This document shows positions 32,530 through 43,885 of a stretch of DNA of 64,000 bases, in pieces. Made by a program: the position numbers and the translations under genes. The stretch is from Gnetum montanum (lineage: Eukaryota; Streptophyta; Gnetopsida; Gnetales; Gnetaceae): NCBI GenBank assembly GCA_015680685.1, contig MNCI01015499.1:1276096-1340095 (forward strand). Direction: 5' to 3'. The notes under the pieces were generated by a model. The model worked only from the letters and a program-made list of their open reading frames with translations. It searched no databases and had not been told where the DNA came from. Every line of letters starts with the position of its first letter. Within the stretch, counting starts at the first letter, position 1.

Positions 32530-34272
32530 CAAATACAACCATTCTTAAGCAACTGATTGAGGAGCTTAGATGGTTTCATGGGTAGCTTGGTATACTTGGA
32601 CATGTCTTTTCATTCAAAATTGGGCTTTTGAGGATTGGACATAAAAGAATTGGATGTTAATGACTGAGAAGTAGTGGTTGTAGCCTTAGGTTATGTGGTT
32701 TTTGACCATTGTGGCCATGGCTACATGTGCTTCTTTATCCTTATTCCTATTCCATCTCATGTGTTGATTCTTATGGGTTATGTAGGTGAGGTTGTTACTA
32801 GCTTTTGCTATTTCTTCTATGTTCTTGACTTGGGAACCAACTGGACTGAGTGACTAGGAATCTAGATAATAAAGTTGGGATTTGATAAAATCATTAACCA
32901 TCCCATTCAAAATGGCCAAAAGATGTCTTTGAAAGATGAATTTAGGTAGTTCATTAAGTGTAGTGTTCCATATTTATATGAACTTTTGGATAAGTTTAAG
33001 GAGCCCCTACCTCACTTTCATGAGCTAGTCTAAAGTTGTGTTAGGCTTCAAGTTGTACTTGAAGTAGTTAACAAATTGATTTATCAAGTCATCTAAAGAG
33101 GAAATAAATCTTCTAGGTAGTGCCTGATCCTAGTCAAGAGTTTTCCTATAAAAGACATGGAAAAGCCATGCAATACAATGTGGGGATAAGACTATAGTAA
33201 TAAGGACTCTAAGAAAAAGATAATTAGATGGTCATTGGGATCACTCTCACCATTGTACTCCATGAAGTGAGGGATAGGAACACTTGTAGGAAGAATTGTT
33301 TGCAAGATGTTGGGCCTAATGGGATCATCTTGGTAAAAGTCCATGACCTTTACTATCTAGTTGGTGCTTGCCTCAAGCTTCTTTAGTTTATTAGTGATGC
33401 TTTGGAATAGTTGAAAAGCTTAATGTAGGCTTTGAGATGCACTCGTAGGTGGTATGAGTTCCATGACTAGCTGTACTAGTGGTTGAATGGCTTCAGGTCT
33501 TGTAATGGGCTATGGCATTGGTTGGAAATGCCTTGTAGCCATTACTATAGGAGGGTTGAAGTGGGAAAATGATGTTTGGATTTTGATTTTTAGGATAAAT
33601 GGAAGAAAGAACACAAAGGAAGTTTGTAAGATTTGAGGTCTTGAAGAAGGGCTTGTTGGGATGAGAAATTAAGGAGGGAGGGGTGGGGGGCCATGGATGG
33701 AATAGTGTATGGTGACCACATGGAACAAGGTTGAGTCACAAATGTAAGAGATGTAAATAAGAAGGAGACTTGGGAAACCAATTGGAAGTTTCACTCGAGG
33801 ATGTGGTAGGTGTTACCTATGTATTATATAAATGGTTAACCATAAAGTCAGGGATGGATGATTATAAGTTTTCCTCCACTTGGGCAATCTTTTCATAATA
33901 AACTCTAAATTCCTCTTTATCATCTCAATTGCACTCTAGGCTAGACTCTTTGCTTGCCATAATTTCCTCATTGTCATCTACTAGCTAGGCTAACATGTTG
34001 ATGTAAGCTTTAGAGAGATCTATTCTATCATACAAGGAAGGAATATATTCTTTTCTCTTTTTGCAGAGAACTTCAAAGTTATGCTTAGAGTCTAAATCCT
34101 TATGTGGGATGTGATGAACACCTTGGATCTTTGTGTAGATAAAGTTATAATACTCTTAGGTTAAAGTAGCATGAACAAGATCAGATTCTACATGCCTAAG
34201 GGACTATCTATGTTCCATCATAATCAGGTCCTTAGGATCATAGATGGAGGTAGATTGTTGGTTAGTGGACAT
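32530..34272 (-). pseudogene. gag: Gag of element D, N-terminal part
   Basis: On the minus strand from the ATG at 34272 (MSTNQQSTSIYDP) through EYYNFIYTKIQ and NQFVNYFKYNLKPNTTLD to QLLKNGCIC, where B begins. The matching C sequence starts MSFSQSTILPF. It is full of stops. Its continuation is at 14413-14628. Confidence 0.85.
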
Positions 34273-34968
34273 GGAAACAATGTCATGCAGTAAAATGGTT
34301 GATGAAAAAGGCATAAAAAGTATGAGACCAATTAATTTTTTCAAGGTGATACAGGTTTTCAAGGTTTTAAATGTCTTGAACAAGCTATAATCTTGTAGCA
34401 TCTAAGGCTATAGCATATGAGAGTTACAACATGTAAAGATATAGCATGTGGGAGTTTGAAAGTTTAGAGCTATAGCATGCAAAGCTATAGCTTGTGGAGC
34501 TATATTGTGTGAGATAACTTATACTAAAATGTAAGTGCAAGAATAGGGAAAATAGTATATACTATAATTGTAACAATAATAGATTTTTTTAAAAAATTTC
34601 TAGCATATTTAGAAAGCTAAGAAAAATGTAAACAAGATTTAGCATATGAAGAAAAAGGAAAATTGCAAACTACAAATAGGGAAATAAAGGAAGTAGTTCG
34701 CATTGCAATTGCAAAGACAACGCAAGGGATTGAAGTAGCATTGTGAATTGCAATTACATATATTAATTTTTTAACTACAAAGTGTAGGAAACAAGAACAA
34801 CACTACACACTACAACTACGAACACAATAATAAAAATATTTTTGTAAATAAACTAGCTATGATGTTACATGTTAGGATTTTGGGAAAACCAAAAATAAAG
34901 GATATCATTGCATATTGGTTTTTATGGCTGAGAAGTTAGGTTGAGGTCCTTCTTTTAGCATTAGAAAC
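34273..34968 (-). other. Leader and primer-site region of element D
   Basis: The primer-site remnant TAATGCTAAAAGAAGGACC lies at 34945-34963 on the minus strand. From 34400 to 34515 the motif CTATAGCATGTGGGAG recurs four or five times. Similar AGCATGTGAG pieces are in the LTR of D. Confidence 0.7.
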
Positions 34969-36100
34969 TATAATGATAGAAAAATTTGATGCTAGAAAAC
35001 CAAAAACTTCCATTTGGAATAGTTTTACTTTAAGATCCATGGGTCTTAGAAGGATCCGGAGCATCTTAAACGATCTTGTCAATTGCCTAAGGACTTTAAA
35101 AGTCTGTTACTAGATATGCTAATGAAAAATGTCAAAAAACTTGCAAATAAGGTTTTCAACATTAAACCAAGAAACAAAGAGGAAAAATACATGAAAAATT
35201 ATGGCTATAACAAACATTGCAAACTTTATAATAAATAATGTAAAAAGAATGTTTTTTGGAACAAAGGTTTAGATGGTATAAATTGTTGGTTTTAAAAGCT
35301 TGCAAATATAAGATATATCTGATTAGAAATGGTGTAGGATGTAGGATGTGGTTTTCACTTAGATCTACACTCATATTTTTCTTAATATGTACCATAATCA
35401 ATGCTACTCTAAGATCTACACTGAGAAAGGGCTACAAAAGGCTATAAGATGCTCTAGTTTATCGCTAAAAGGATTTTTCACTATAAGTGATATTTTTGCA
35501 AATTATGCTGAAAAATTTGCCAAAAAGATCCCAAAAAATGATGCTTGATTTGGTATAAATAGGCCTTAGATTTTCTATGCTGGTGTTCGTTATAGTTTCA
35601 TACACTCATTGGAGTGTTACAAGGTGTTTTGGGCCAAAGTACAACATATGAGTCAAATACCCAAGTTCCACATGTTGCCCCACACACTGCCAGATGGGGA
35701 TACGTAGCATGTGAGACAAAAAGCTAGTTTTCTTGGTATATACCACTTATCTCCATGGCCTAGACTATAGAGTGTGGGCAATTTTAGTTCCACACATTGC
35801 CACAACATGTTGGATTGGCTCTCCCAGCGTGTGAGGCTAAAAAAGCTAGTTTTGGTAATGTTTTTAGAATTATTGGCCTTCATACAATGCCATAAATGAA
35901 ACTCATAGCATGTGACCTATAAATTTCATTTTTTGACATTAAAAATAGCTCAAAAATTTGTCAAAACAAGGCCACATGGTAGGATTTTTTATGGGAAAAT
36001 AAGGCATTGTTTATGAATTCCCCTTAAATTAACATGTAGATTCCAGTTATCAAGCTTCTTGTTGGCCACATTAAATTTTCTTGAGGTGTTTCAGAGATCA
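34969..36100 (-). repeat. 5' LTR of element D (outer end uncertain)
   Basis: Its inner end is set by the primer site. The block CAATTGACAAGATCGTTTAA (minus, about 35066-35085) matches the TGATCGACAAGACCGTTCAA block of the A LTR. AGCATGTGAG occurs near 35706, 35833 and 35905. I found no TGTTGG start, so the upper limit near 36100 is where another element becomes recognisable. Confidence 0.6.
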
Positions 36101-36342
36101 CATTCTCTTATGTTCCATCATAAATAAGAACATTTAAGAAATAACCATCAACATTGCAATGAGTTCTAAAGAAGCTCTTCCTTATAACATCTTTATTAGC
36201 ATTCATATGATTAATAAAAAGTACATGTATTCAACTTAATTTTCTCCATTATGTGCAAAGGTTTAGTTTCACATACCTTTTTTTAGGTCTCATAGTACTT
36301 GCATAGTCTAAGGTAAAGTGATAGATAAGAGTGAGAGCACTT

Positions 36343-36365
36343 GAGAGAGAGAGAGAGAGAGAGAG
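36343..36365. repeat. (GA)n microsatellite
   Basis: About eleven GA units in a row. Confidence 0.95.
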
Positions 36366-36368
36366 CAG

Positions 36369-36455
36369 TCTATGGGATATGAAGGGTCTTTTTTGAGTGT
36401 TCTCTTATCTTNTCTATGGGATATGAAGGGTATTTTTTGAGTGTTCTCTTATCTT
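36369..36455. other. Duplicated 43 bases around a single N: likely misjoin
   Basis: 36369-36411 and 36413-36455 are the same sequence with one difference (C against A), separated by the N at 36412. This is what unmerged contig ends look like. Confidence 0.85.
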
Positions 36456-37496
36456 GAGCATGAATGCTCAAAGTGTGAGAAAAATTGATGAATTAAAAGG
36501 GGACATGTGTGGCCTCTAAGATCCTTTAGAGACTTGAGTTAAGATTTACTCATTGATGGTGTATTGCTTTATTTGAGCTTGATTAATAGAGGAAAATTTT
36601 CTCCATTTCTTTATGGTCATTTTTGCTAATCTAATTTTTCTTGAAAAAGGGTAGAATTGGGTCCTTGAGGTAGATTTGTATCAAAGCTCAAATAACTTCT
36701 CACAATCATCTAACAAAACAAAAGATACATCTTTTTTTATAACCTCTACAAATGGCTTTGTAATCTTTGAGAAATTTTTAATGAAACATCTATAGTACCT
36801 TGTGTGTCTAAAGAATGACCTAATATCCCTTACTATTTAAGGTCTATAAGTGATTCATTAAATTAATTTGATCTTTTTAGGATCAGTCTTGATTCATTTT
36901 TCTAATATCTTGTGCCTAAGAATAATGTCTTTCTAGACCATGTGGTGACTTTTTTGCTAATTAGATCTCAAGTTTGTCTTCATGAACCTCTTTAATACTT
37001 AATTTAGATTAACTAGTGTCTATTAAAATTCTAAACCATAGGTGGAGAAGTAATTCATAAAGACTTCAATACCAGTATTGATTTTCTTGGGAAATATCTA
37101 AGGAGAACAAACATGAGAATTCACCTAGTCTTGAGCATCTTTTAAAAGAAAATCAATTTTGGCATCAATGGTGCTTAGCCAAGACCTTTTCATAATGATT
37201 GAAAACTTCCACTTGTAGTTGACTACATAGATTACTAGAAAACGTGCTAGGTAGGACCATCAATTAATGATGGTCATAATTTCCTCCACCTACCCCAATA
37301 AAATAGTGATGGATTGATCTATTATCTTCAACATGATATTGCACTTCTTAAGTGGTGGTAAGTTTCAAGCTTTGTAAATTTCTTGAAAGATTAAATTAAC
37401 TCTAAAACATAACTCTAATAGAGCTTTTCATGATGCATTTCTTGTAATCTGTAAGTAAATGAGGAGGCATCTAAGATGTCTTCTTCTTCTATGAAG

Positions 37497-37578
37497 TGTA
37501 ACAACTAAAAATCTTGGTTGCTAGAGAAACTAAGAATTCCTAGCAAAATAGCCTTAACCCCAGATCCTAAGGGCCTTT

Positions 37579-37609
<31 letters not shown>

Positions 37610-38986
37610 GATCCAAGGTGCCTTGGATGGTCTAACAAATCACCTAGGAACTTAAGAAGGGGTAAAACGATATAATAAAAAATGAAAATGCAAAATATAT
37701 TTGGAAGATAACTTATGCCAAAATGAAATGAATGAATAAACTTGCATACAAATGGAATTATAAACTTTATTTCAGCAAAAGAAAAGGTACAAGATGACTT
37801 TGGTGGGGGTTCAAACTCCATTGAAACTACTATGATCAACTCTATAATTCGAAGGTTCTATGACTCTCGATGCTTTTAAACTTTTGCTGGTCCTACACTA
37901 GATTTGCAATGTTATTGATGCAGGGGGATGAGAGGTGTGAGGAATTGGATCACAAAAGGAAGCAACACTGGGAGTTTGGGTTCCCAAGTGCTCAACATTG
38001 ATGTCAAAATCTCACAAATATCAAAGGGGGATAATAGGGGTAATAATGGCTATGGATTTCATGTTAGGGATTCAAGAAACTTTGTGTGTGCTCAAAGCTC
38101 TTGAATGAAAAAATGCCTAAAATGCCAAAAGTGTGGAATCCTTTCAAGGTCTTAGTGCTTGGGTTTTATAGAGTTTTAGGCCATAAATTTGGCTACAAAT
38201 TTTATTTGATCATTATAAATTCTTCTTGATTGTTGACAAAATTCTAGCTACATGCAAGTGTAATGGATGTTCAAATCTAGCTAGGTTACTATGTATGGTA
38301 AGTGTTATAACCCCCATAACATCAAAGTCATTTTTTTTACTAAAAATAGTAAATTGGAATTTTACCCTCATTGGCTTCTTCCATCCATGATGGACCATTT
38401 AACAATAACATTGACATGCAGGATCCTCATTGGAGTTGATGTAATGCTAGAATCTTGGGCCATGTTAGAGTAATGCTTGGGGTGGGGCAGGGGGCGGATG
38501 TGGTTGGTGGGTGGTGGAGGGTCGGGGGTTAGGAAGGTGCAACGTTGGGGGTAAGGGTTATACCCCTTGATGCTAAGCATGGTTGATGTTATACCCTCCA
38601 TTAGTGGGTGTAAGTGGTCCACACCTCTCAACAAGTATCTCTAGCATGGAAAATATCATACGTCCTATAAAACCCATCAAAATGACAATTTTGGCTCCTA
38701 AAATGCATTTTAACCTACCAAGCCCAAATATAGGCATTATATGGCTTTTTTCACTTGGGGGATAAAGATTTGATCACTTATGAGACATTTTTCAGCCCTA
38801 AAAGTATAAAGTATGTGAGATTACACCTCTTAGGTTGCAATCTTCACATTTACAATGAATTTTCTCCTTGGGTTTCATGGGATAGGGATTAGGTGGCTAA
38901 GAAAAAGGTTATAACATGAATTTTGGTGGTGTTTCATTAGCCCCTCTTTGTTGGTGTTTGGAGGATTGACTTGAGGGGTACCAACA
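37497..38986 (-). repeat. 3' LTR of element C
   Basis: On the minus strand it begins TGTTGGTACCCCTCAAG (upper end 38986) and ends AGTTGTTACA (lower end 37497), as A does (TGTTGGTAC...GTTACA). A TATAAAA box on the minus strand lies near 38166-38172. An A-rich run is at 37580-37607. Confidence 0.9.
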
Positions 38987-40089
38987 AATAATACAAAACA
39001 TCACTGTAGGTCCATCACTAATGTTCCCTCTCCATGCTTAATCCAGTTGTATCAAATCATGCCAAAGAATGCTTGTGATGTTAGGATAAGGCTATGATGA
39101 GATGATGGTAATGTATTCATAGGAAAATAATCATGAGGGTTAACAATGCATTCCATAGTTGACATCATGACTATGGCACTAACATGTTGGTCAATTAGTG
39201 GTTTTAACACTTTGTGTTTTGAGATGTTGCTCACTCAACGAATGTATTTGAGGATCCAACATCTTGCTCTAAGGTTTTTGGCCATCGGGCACCTCCCTTC
39301 ACATGTTTGAAGCCATCTATTTAGGCTTTTGGTCTTCATATAACATTTGATTTCTTGGTAATTTACTTCAATTTTTTTGTTTTGTGGGGTGAAACCTTCA
39401 TTAGGTTTCTTTGCCAAGGCCAATTCTAACATGGTTTTCTTGTTGGATGAGGTGTGTTACTTCTAGTATACTTAATGGTTTTCCCATTGAATGGGATGTG
39501 TTACGCTTGATGGACTTAATGGTTTTATTATTGAATGAGATGTGTTACATTCAATGGACTTGATGGTGTAGCATGACGAAGGGATGTCATTAGGCCATAA
39601 TGCATGACTACCAAAAATAGATTGACATTGCTATTGAGGGTAAGGAAGGCTATAATAAGGCTATAGGGTTGGGTTCAAGGAGTGGTAACAATAATGATGT
39701 GGAACAAGCACTCTTGGTATGGTAGGATAAGCTCACTAGATCTTGCACTTTGAGGTCACATGATGACTTGTTGTTGTGATGAGTTACATCTTCATAATGA
39801 TTTTGGGCTTCATTCTACAAGTGCAACTCCAATAGGGCATGAAAACCAAGAAAAGAAAACATGTTGTTACAATATAATGCATAAGGCCACATAGAATGAN
39901 ACAATAGGGCATGAAAACCAAGAAAATAAAACATGTTGTTACAATATAATGCATAAGGCCACATAGAATGATAAAACTAGGTTACCATAGGTCACAATGT
40001 TACAAAGTTTAAGAGTTCCCCTATTATGCAAAAGATGGTCATGTAGGCCCACTTGTTGTTGCTATGATGGTGATCGATGTAGACTTCAT
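38987..40089 (-). other. 3' untranslated region of element C, with tandem repeats
   Basis: No supported gene. From 39440 to 39570 about three units of roughly 55-60 bases recur (GATGTGTTAC..., GACTTAATGGTTTT, CATTGAATG). The duplication around 39900 lies here too. Confidence 0.65.
39831..39971. other. Duplicated 69 bases around a single N: likely misjoin
   Basis: 39831-39899 and 39903-39971 are almost identical, with one base difference, on either side of the N at 39900. It looks like overlapping contig ends that were not merged. Confidence 0.85.
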
Positions 40090-41180
40090 GTAATAGGTTT
40101 TTAGATAGGAATGATTGATCTGATTGGCCAACTCATTTCCATCCATGTAAGCTATCCTAAATGCTCTATTGTCATAGGCTTTGGTAATTAAGAAAGGCCC
40201 TTCCTAGTTGGCTGAGAATTTATTTGAATGCTCATAGATGGCCTTGAGAACAAGGTACCCTTCCTTGATCTTGTATTGTTTCAAGTTATGGTGGTGTTGC
40301 TACTTCTTCCTTTCTTGATATTTCTCAATGTGCATAAGTGTTCACACCTGTTGCTCCTCCATTGAGTCTAGGTCCATGTGTTCATCATTGATGAAGTTAG
40401 GTAAGGCTACTCATAGTGACAACACCTACAATTCAAGAGGTAGAACATCTTGAGAACCATAAACTAGGCTATAAGAGGTTACACTAGTTGCCATACAATA
40501 GGTCATTCTATAGGCCCAAAGTGCATGGACAAGTTACCCATGCCATTTGCACTTGCTATTGTTTAACATCTTCTTGAGAAAGTTGATGATAACCTTATTA
40601 CTTGCTTCTACTTGTCCATTGACTTGAGGGTAATATGGTGATGAGAAAGAATGCTTAATGCATAGGTTAAGATAGAAATTCTTCATATATTGGCTAATAA
40701 ACTATGGTCAATTATCTATGTCTATGGTCATAGGTATGTCAAATTGAACTACTATTGTTATGAAGTATGAACTTACAGACCTGTCTAGATGTTGTCCTCC
40801 TTAGAGGAATAGCTTCAACCCACTTTGTGAGGTATTTGGTTGTAGTGATGATGAAAATTTTCCATGTGGAAGACTTAGATGTTATAGGTCCAATGATATC
40901 CAAACCCCACTATCGAAATGACCAAGTTATCTGAGTGGTGTATAACTTAGTTAGTGGTATGTGTATAAGGTTGCTATGTTATTGACATGTGTCACAAGTT
41001 TTAACCTTCTACAGGCAATTTCTTTCCATATAGGGCCAGTAATAGCCTTACTATCCAATCTTAGTAGTCATAGCTCTAGGTCCTATATGTCCCCCACATA
41101 CACCTTCATGAACATGCTCTAGGACTATTCAGGCTTCGATTTTACCCAAGCACATTGATAATATGCCATCGTAGAACCAT
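40090..41180 (-). pseudogene. Integrase of element C
   Basis: Minus strand. The zinc site shows H-x6-H (HEGVCGGH). The Glu region YYPQVNGQVEASNKVI keeps the catalytic Glu, while the second Asp motif is partly changed (DIDN). The GPY/F module EGPFLITKAYDN is near 40200-40290, with a TAG for Trp just before it. The end reads NHSYLKTYYM, as NHIYLKWY in A. Confidence 0.83.
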
Positions 41181-41259
41181 CAACATTATGTGTTATCACC
41201 TACAATGACATACTATTTTGATCTCTTATGTACAAAGTCCTTTTGAGTAGTAGTTATGG

Positions 41260-41870
41260 CTTTTGAAGGTTCGCCATGCATATGGTAAAACTTGATATCA
41301 TCATATCACTCCCTTGTAGGAGTAGTATGAACTATGGCCATAAATGTATCCTTAGCACTCTACGTGATGGGCATAGCATAGTCCATGATCAAGGTGGATA
41401 ACTTGTTAAACACATTTGGCATCACATGAAGGGCTAGTGTTGCAATTGCATCAGCTATAGTATTCTCGGTTCAGGGAACATGTTGGATATCAACATCTAT
41501 AAATTATTGTAATAGTTGCTTTCCTAAGTCATAGTAAGGTTGTAGATGTTTGGCTTTATAAGTGTAAACCTCAATTACTTGGTTAATCACAAGTTGTAAA
41601 TTACCTTTGATAATTAAGCATTTGACTCTTAGGTCATGAGCTACCATCATCCATTTGATTAAACTCTCTTACTTCACTACATTGTTAGTACATGGAAACT
41701 CAAATCGGTAGGCAAAGGGTTGGATTTCACTAGATGAAAAGGTTATGATGGTAGCAGCACTAGCTCCATGAGCAGTTGAAGCCTTATCAAAGTGCATGAT
41801 TTCCTCATAGTCCTCAGTACTTAGCTAACATTGTTAAATTGTTCATCGAGAAACTCAAGGTCTATGGTAA
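41260..41870 (-). pseudogene. Second RNase H-like domain of element C
   Basis: Minus strand. LLHFDKAS (first Asp), a damaged Glu motif (KXESLIKW for EYEGLLRG), IIKGNLQLVINQV with Asn at the third catalytic position as in A, and ENTIADAIATLAL (last Asp). Confidence 0.8.
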
Positions 41871-41929
41871 TATGATCTTCTATTGGTGAAATAGTGAGTT
41901 ATGTGGTGATGGTTTGACCTTTGATTGAG

Positions 41930-42435
41930 GACTAGGAGACATAATGATGGTCAAACTCTACTATTATGGTTTTCCATTAGGCTATACTACTACTTTCATA
42001 AATATTGGTTATTACTACTCTAAGCATGTTGTCTTTGCAAATGATGTTGACCTGGCTCCTAAAGAGGTAGTGTCTCCACTTCTTTAATGAGAAGATTAGT
42101 GCTAGATAGTACTTCTCCACTTAAATGTATCAAGTCTCATGGGCAACTAATGCAAGGCTAAGGTAGTATACTAACATCTCTACTCCATCATCTCATTTCT
42201 AACAAAGTAGAGAGGAAATAGATGTATTATAGATAGTAAGGTAGATGTAAAATGGCTTATCCTCTTATGGAGGATAGACTATCGGTAGTTGTGCTAACTC
42301 TTACTTAATGTTTTCAAAGGCTTCTTGGCATTGAGTTGTTCACTCATAGTTAACTTCTTTCTTAAGAAAGTGTTGCATGGGTTGTAACTTACCCATAACC
42401 ATAGTGATAAACCTATGAATAAATTGTAATCTACG
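41930..42435 (-). pseudogene. First RNase H domain of element C
   Basis: Minus strand. LQFIHRFITMVMGKLQPMQ, PFYIYLTIYNTSISSLLC and LKKWRHYLFRSQVNIICKDN align with A and B. Several TAG and TAA stops are present. Confidence 0.82.
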
Positions 42436-43560
42436 TTACAATCCCTGAAGCTCCTTAAGGTTAGTTGGTGCTACCAAGTTGGATGTGGCCTTAACCTTAC
42501 CATGATTGACATGTATTCCTACTTCAGATACTACAAAGCTAAGCATCTTACTAGTCTTGACACTAAAGACACACTTCTTAGGATTAAGCTTAAGATCATA
42601 CTTAAGGCATTTTTTAAACACAAGGTCTAGATCATGTGTATGGTCATTAGCCTTTTTGGACTTAATGACTTTATCATCTACATAATTATTGAGCAAACCT
42701 AGCATATAATCACTAAAGAAATATGTCATGGATCTTTGGTAGGTTTCTCTTGTGTTCTTATGGCCAAAGGGCATCATGGTATAACAAAAGGTAGACCAAG
42801 GAGTCATGAAGGTTGTGCTAAGTTGATGTTCTAAGTTAATCCTAATCTCACTATATCCTAGGAACCCATCCACAAAGGATAATAAAGCATGCCTAGTAGT
42901 AGTATCGATAAGTTGATCAATACTAGGTAAAGGAAAGTCATCCTTAATGGTTGCCTTATTTAGCTCTTGGAAATCTATTAAAATATGGATATTGCTCATT
43001 TTTCTTAGGGACCACCACTATGTTGGACACCCATTCTATGTAATCAATAGCTTTAATGAAACTAGCTTGGTATAGCTTTATGATTTCATCATGAACTACT
43101 AGGGCCAAATCAGGTCTAATCTTGTGAACCTTTTTCTTGAATGGTCTAATGTTAGGATAAGTATAGTGTTATGTTGGACCAAATGTGGATCTAGACTTGG
43201 CATATCTTCATATGACTAGGTAAATTCCTTAATGTTGTCTTGTAGGACCTTGGTGATGTCTTGAGCTTGTTAAGGTTCTAGTGAGAAATTTAGTTTTAGG
43301 ATTTTCTCCTCGCCACTATGTGTCATGATAGGAACCTCAACTAGAGAGTCTTTAGTAATGTTGCTAGCCTCTAGGTCAAGGGGTTTGACTAGGTTTTTAG
43401 GCCATTCTAGAGGTTTCTCTATTGAGGCTATGTGATCAACAAGACTCTTAGTTTCATGATCTAGACAATCAAGGTTAACACATCATTCAATATCACCATG
43501 AGACCCACTTAGGCTCAAGGAAAACTTGATATGATTATAGGTAGTCATACTTTAGTCTTG
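42436..43560 (-). pseudogene. Reverse transcriptase of element C, core intact
   Basis: Minus strand. The N-terminal lead-in (43010-43560) has EKPLEWPKNLVKPLDLEA, SYEDMPSLDP and EWVSNIVVVPKK. A frameshift near 43005 follows, and then 187 codons are open (42436-42999): DFQELNKATIKDDFPLPSID, FCYTMMPFGHKNTRETYQ, and NNYVDD with the YVDD box intact, ending APTNLKELQGL. This is the cleanest polymerase core in the window. Confidence 0.9.
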
Positions 43561-43885
43561 CATGTCAACCATAAGCACATTAAGTGGCACCTAGGTAAAG
43601 ATGAGTGAATAATGTTAAAATGCTATGAAATTATGCAAATACACACTCCTTTTATGCTAGATAGAGTGAAAATGAGGTTATATAAGGCTATAAGAGGTAG
43701 GAATAGATAAATACAATTGAATGAAGGCCAAAAAAGGTCAAGGTCAAAGCAAGTTGAACCATGATTGGAAGTATGAGAAATAAGATAAAGTATGATCAAC
43801 TAAGGTTGCAATTTTATGAGTTTAGGGCCTTGGTAGGCCATGGTGCTAGTTTAAGGCCTTAGTGAGCTATGGTTTAAGGTTGCAA
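43561..43885 (-). repeat. Spacer before reverse transcriptase of element C with TTAAACTAGC motifs
   Basis: Minus strand near 43825-43885 reads AAGGCCTTAAACTAGCACC with neighbours of the same type. This is the mate of the copies after protease (52775-52860). The rest is unstructured. Confidence 0.7.

Larger units (their letters stand above)
36101..37496 (-). pseudogene. Element E: pol fragment of a different Ty3 element
   Basis: On the minus strand VFMNYFSTYG, IKTDPKKIKLI, then FIKNFSKITKPF and KDVSFVLLDDCEKLFEL are recognisable. This is the end of reverse transcriptase and start of RNase H of an Athila-like or related Ty3 element, clearly not Tat. The normal FMDDFSVYG active site reads FMNYF, and stops are frequent. 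What lies upstream of it does not match the usual palm sequence, so the piece may be rearranged. A GA repeat sits at 36343-36365. Confidence 0.65.

Noticed and set aside
14624-32534. A five-base target-site duplication for element B
   Set aside because: CTAGG on the left and CAAAT on the right do not match, and the exact LTR edges are blurred by decay.
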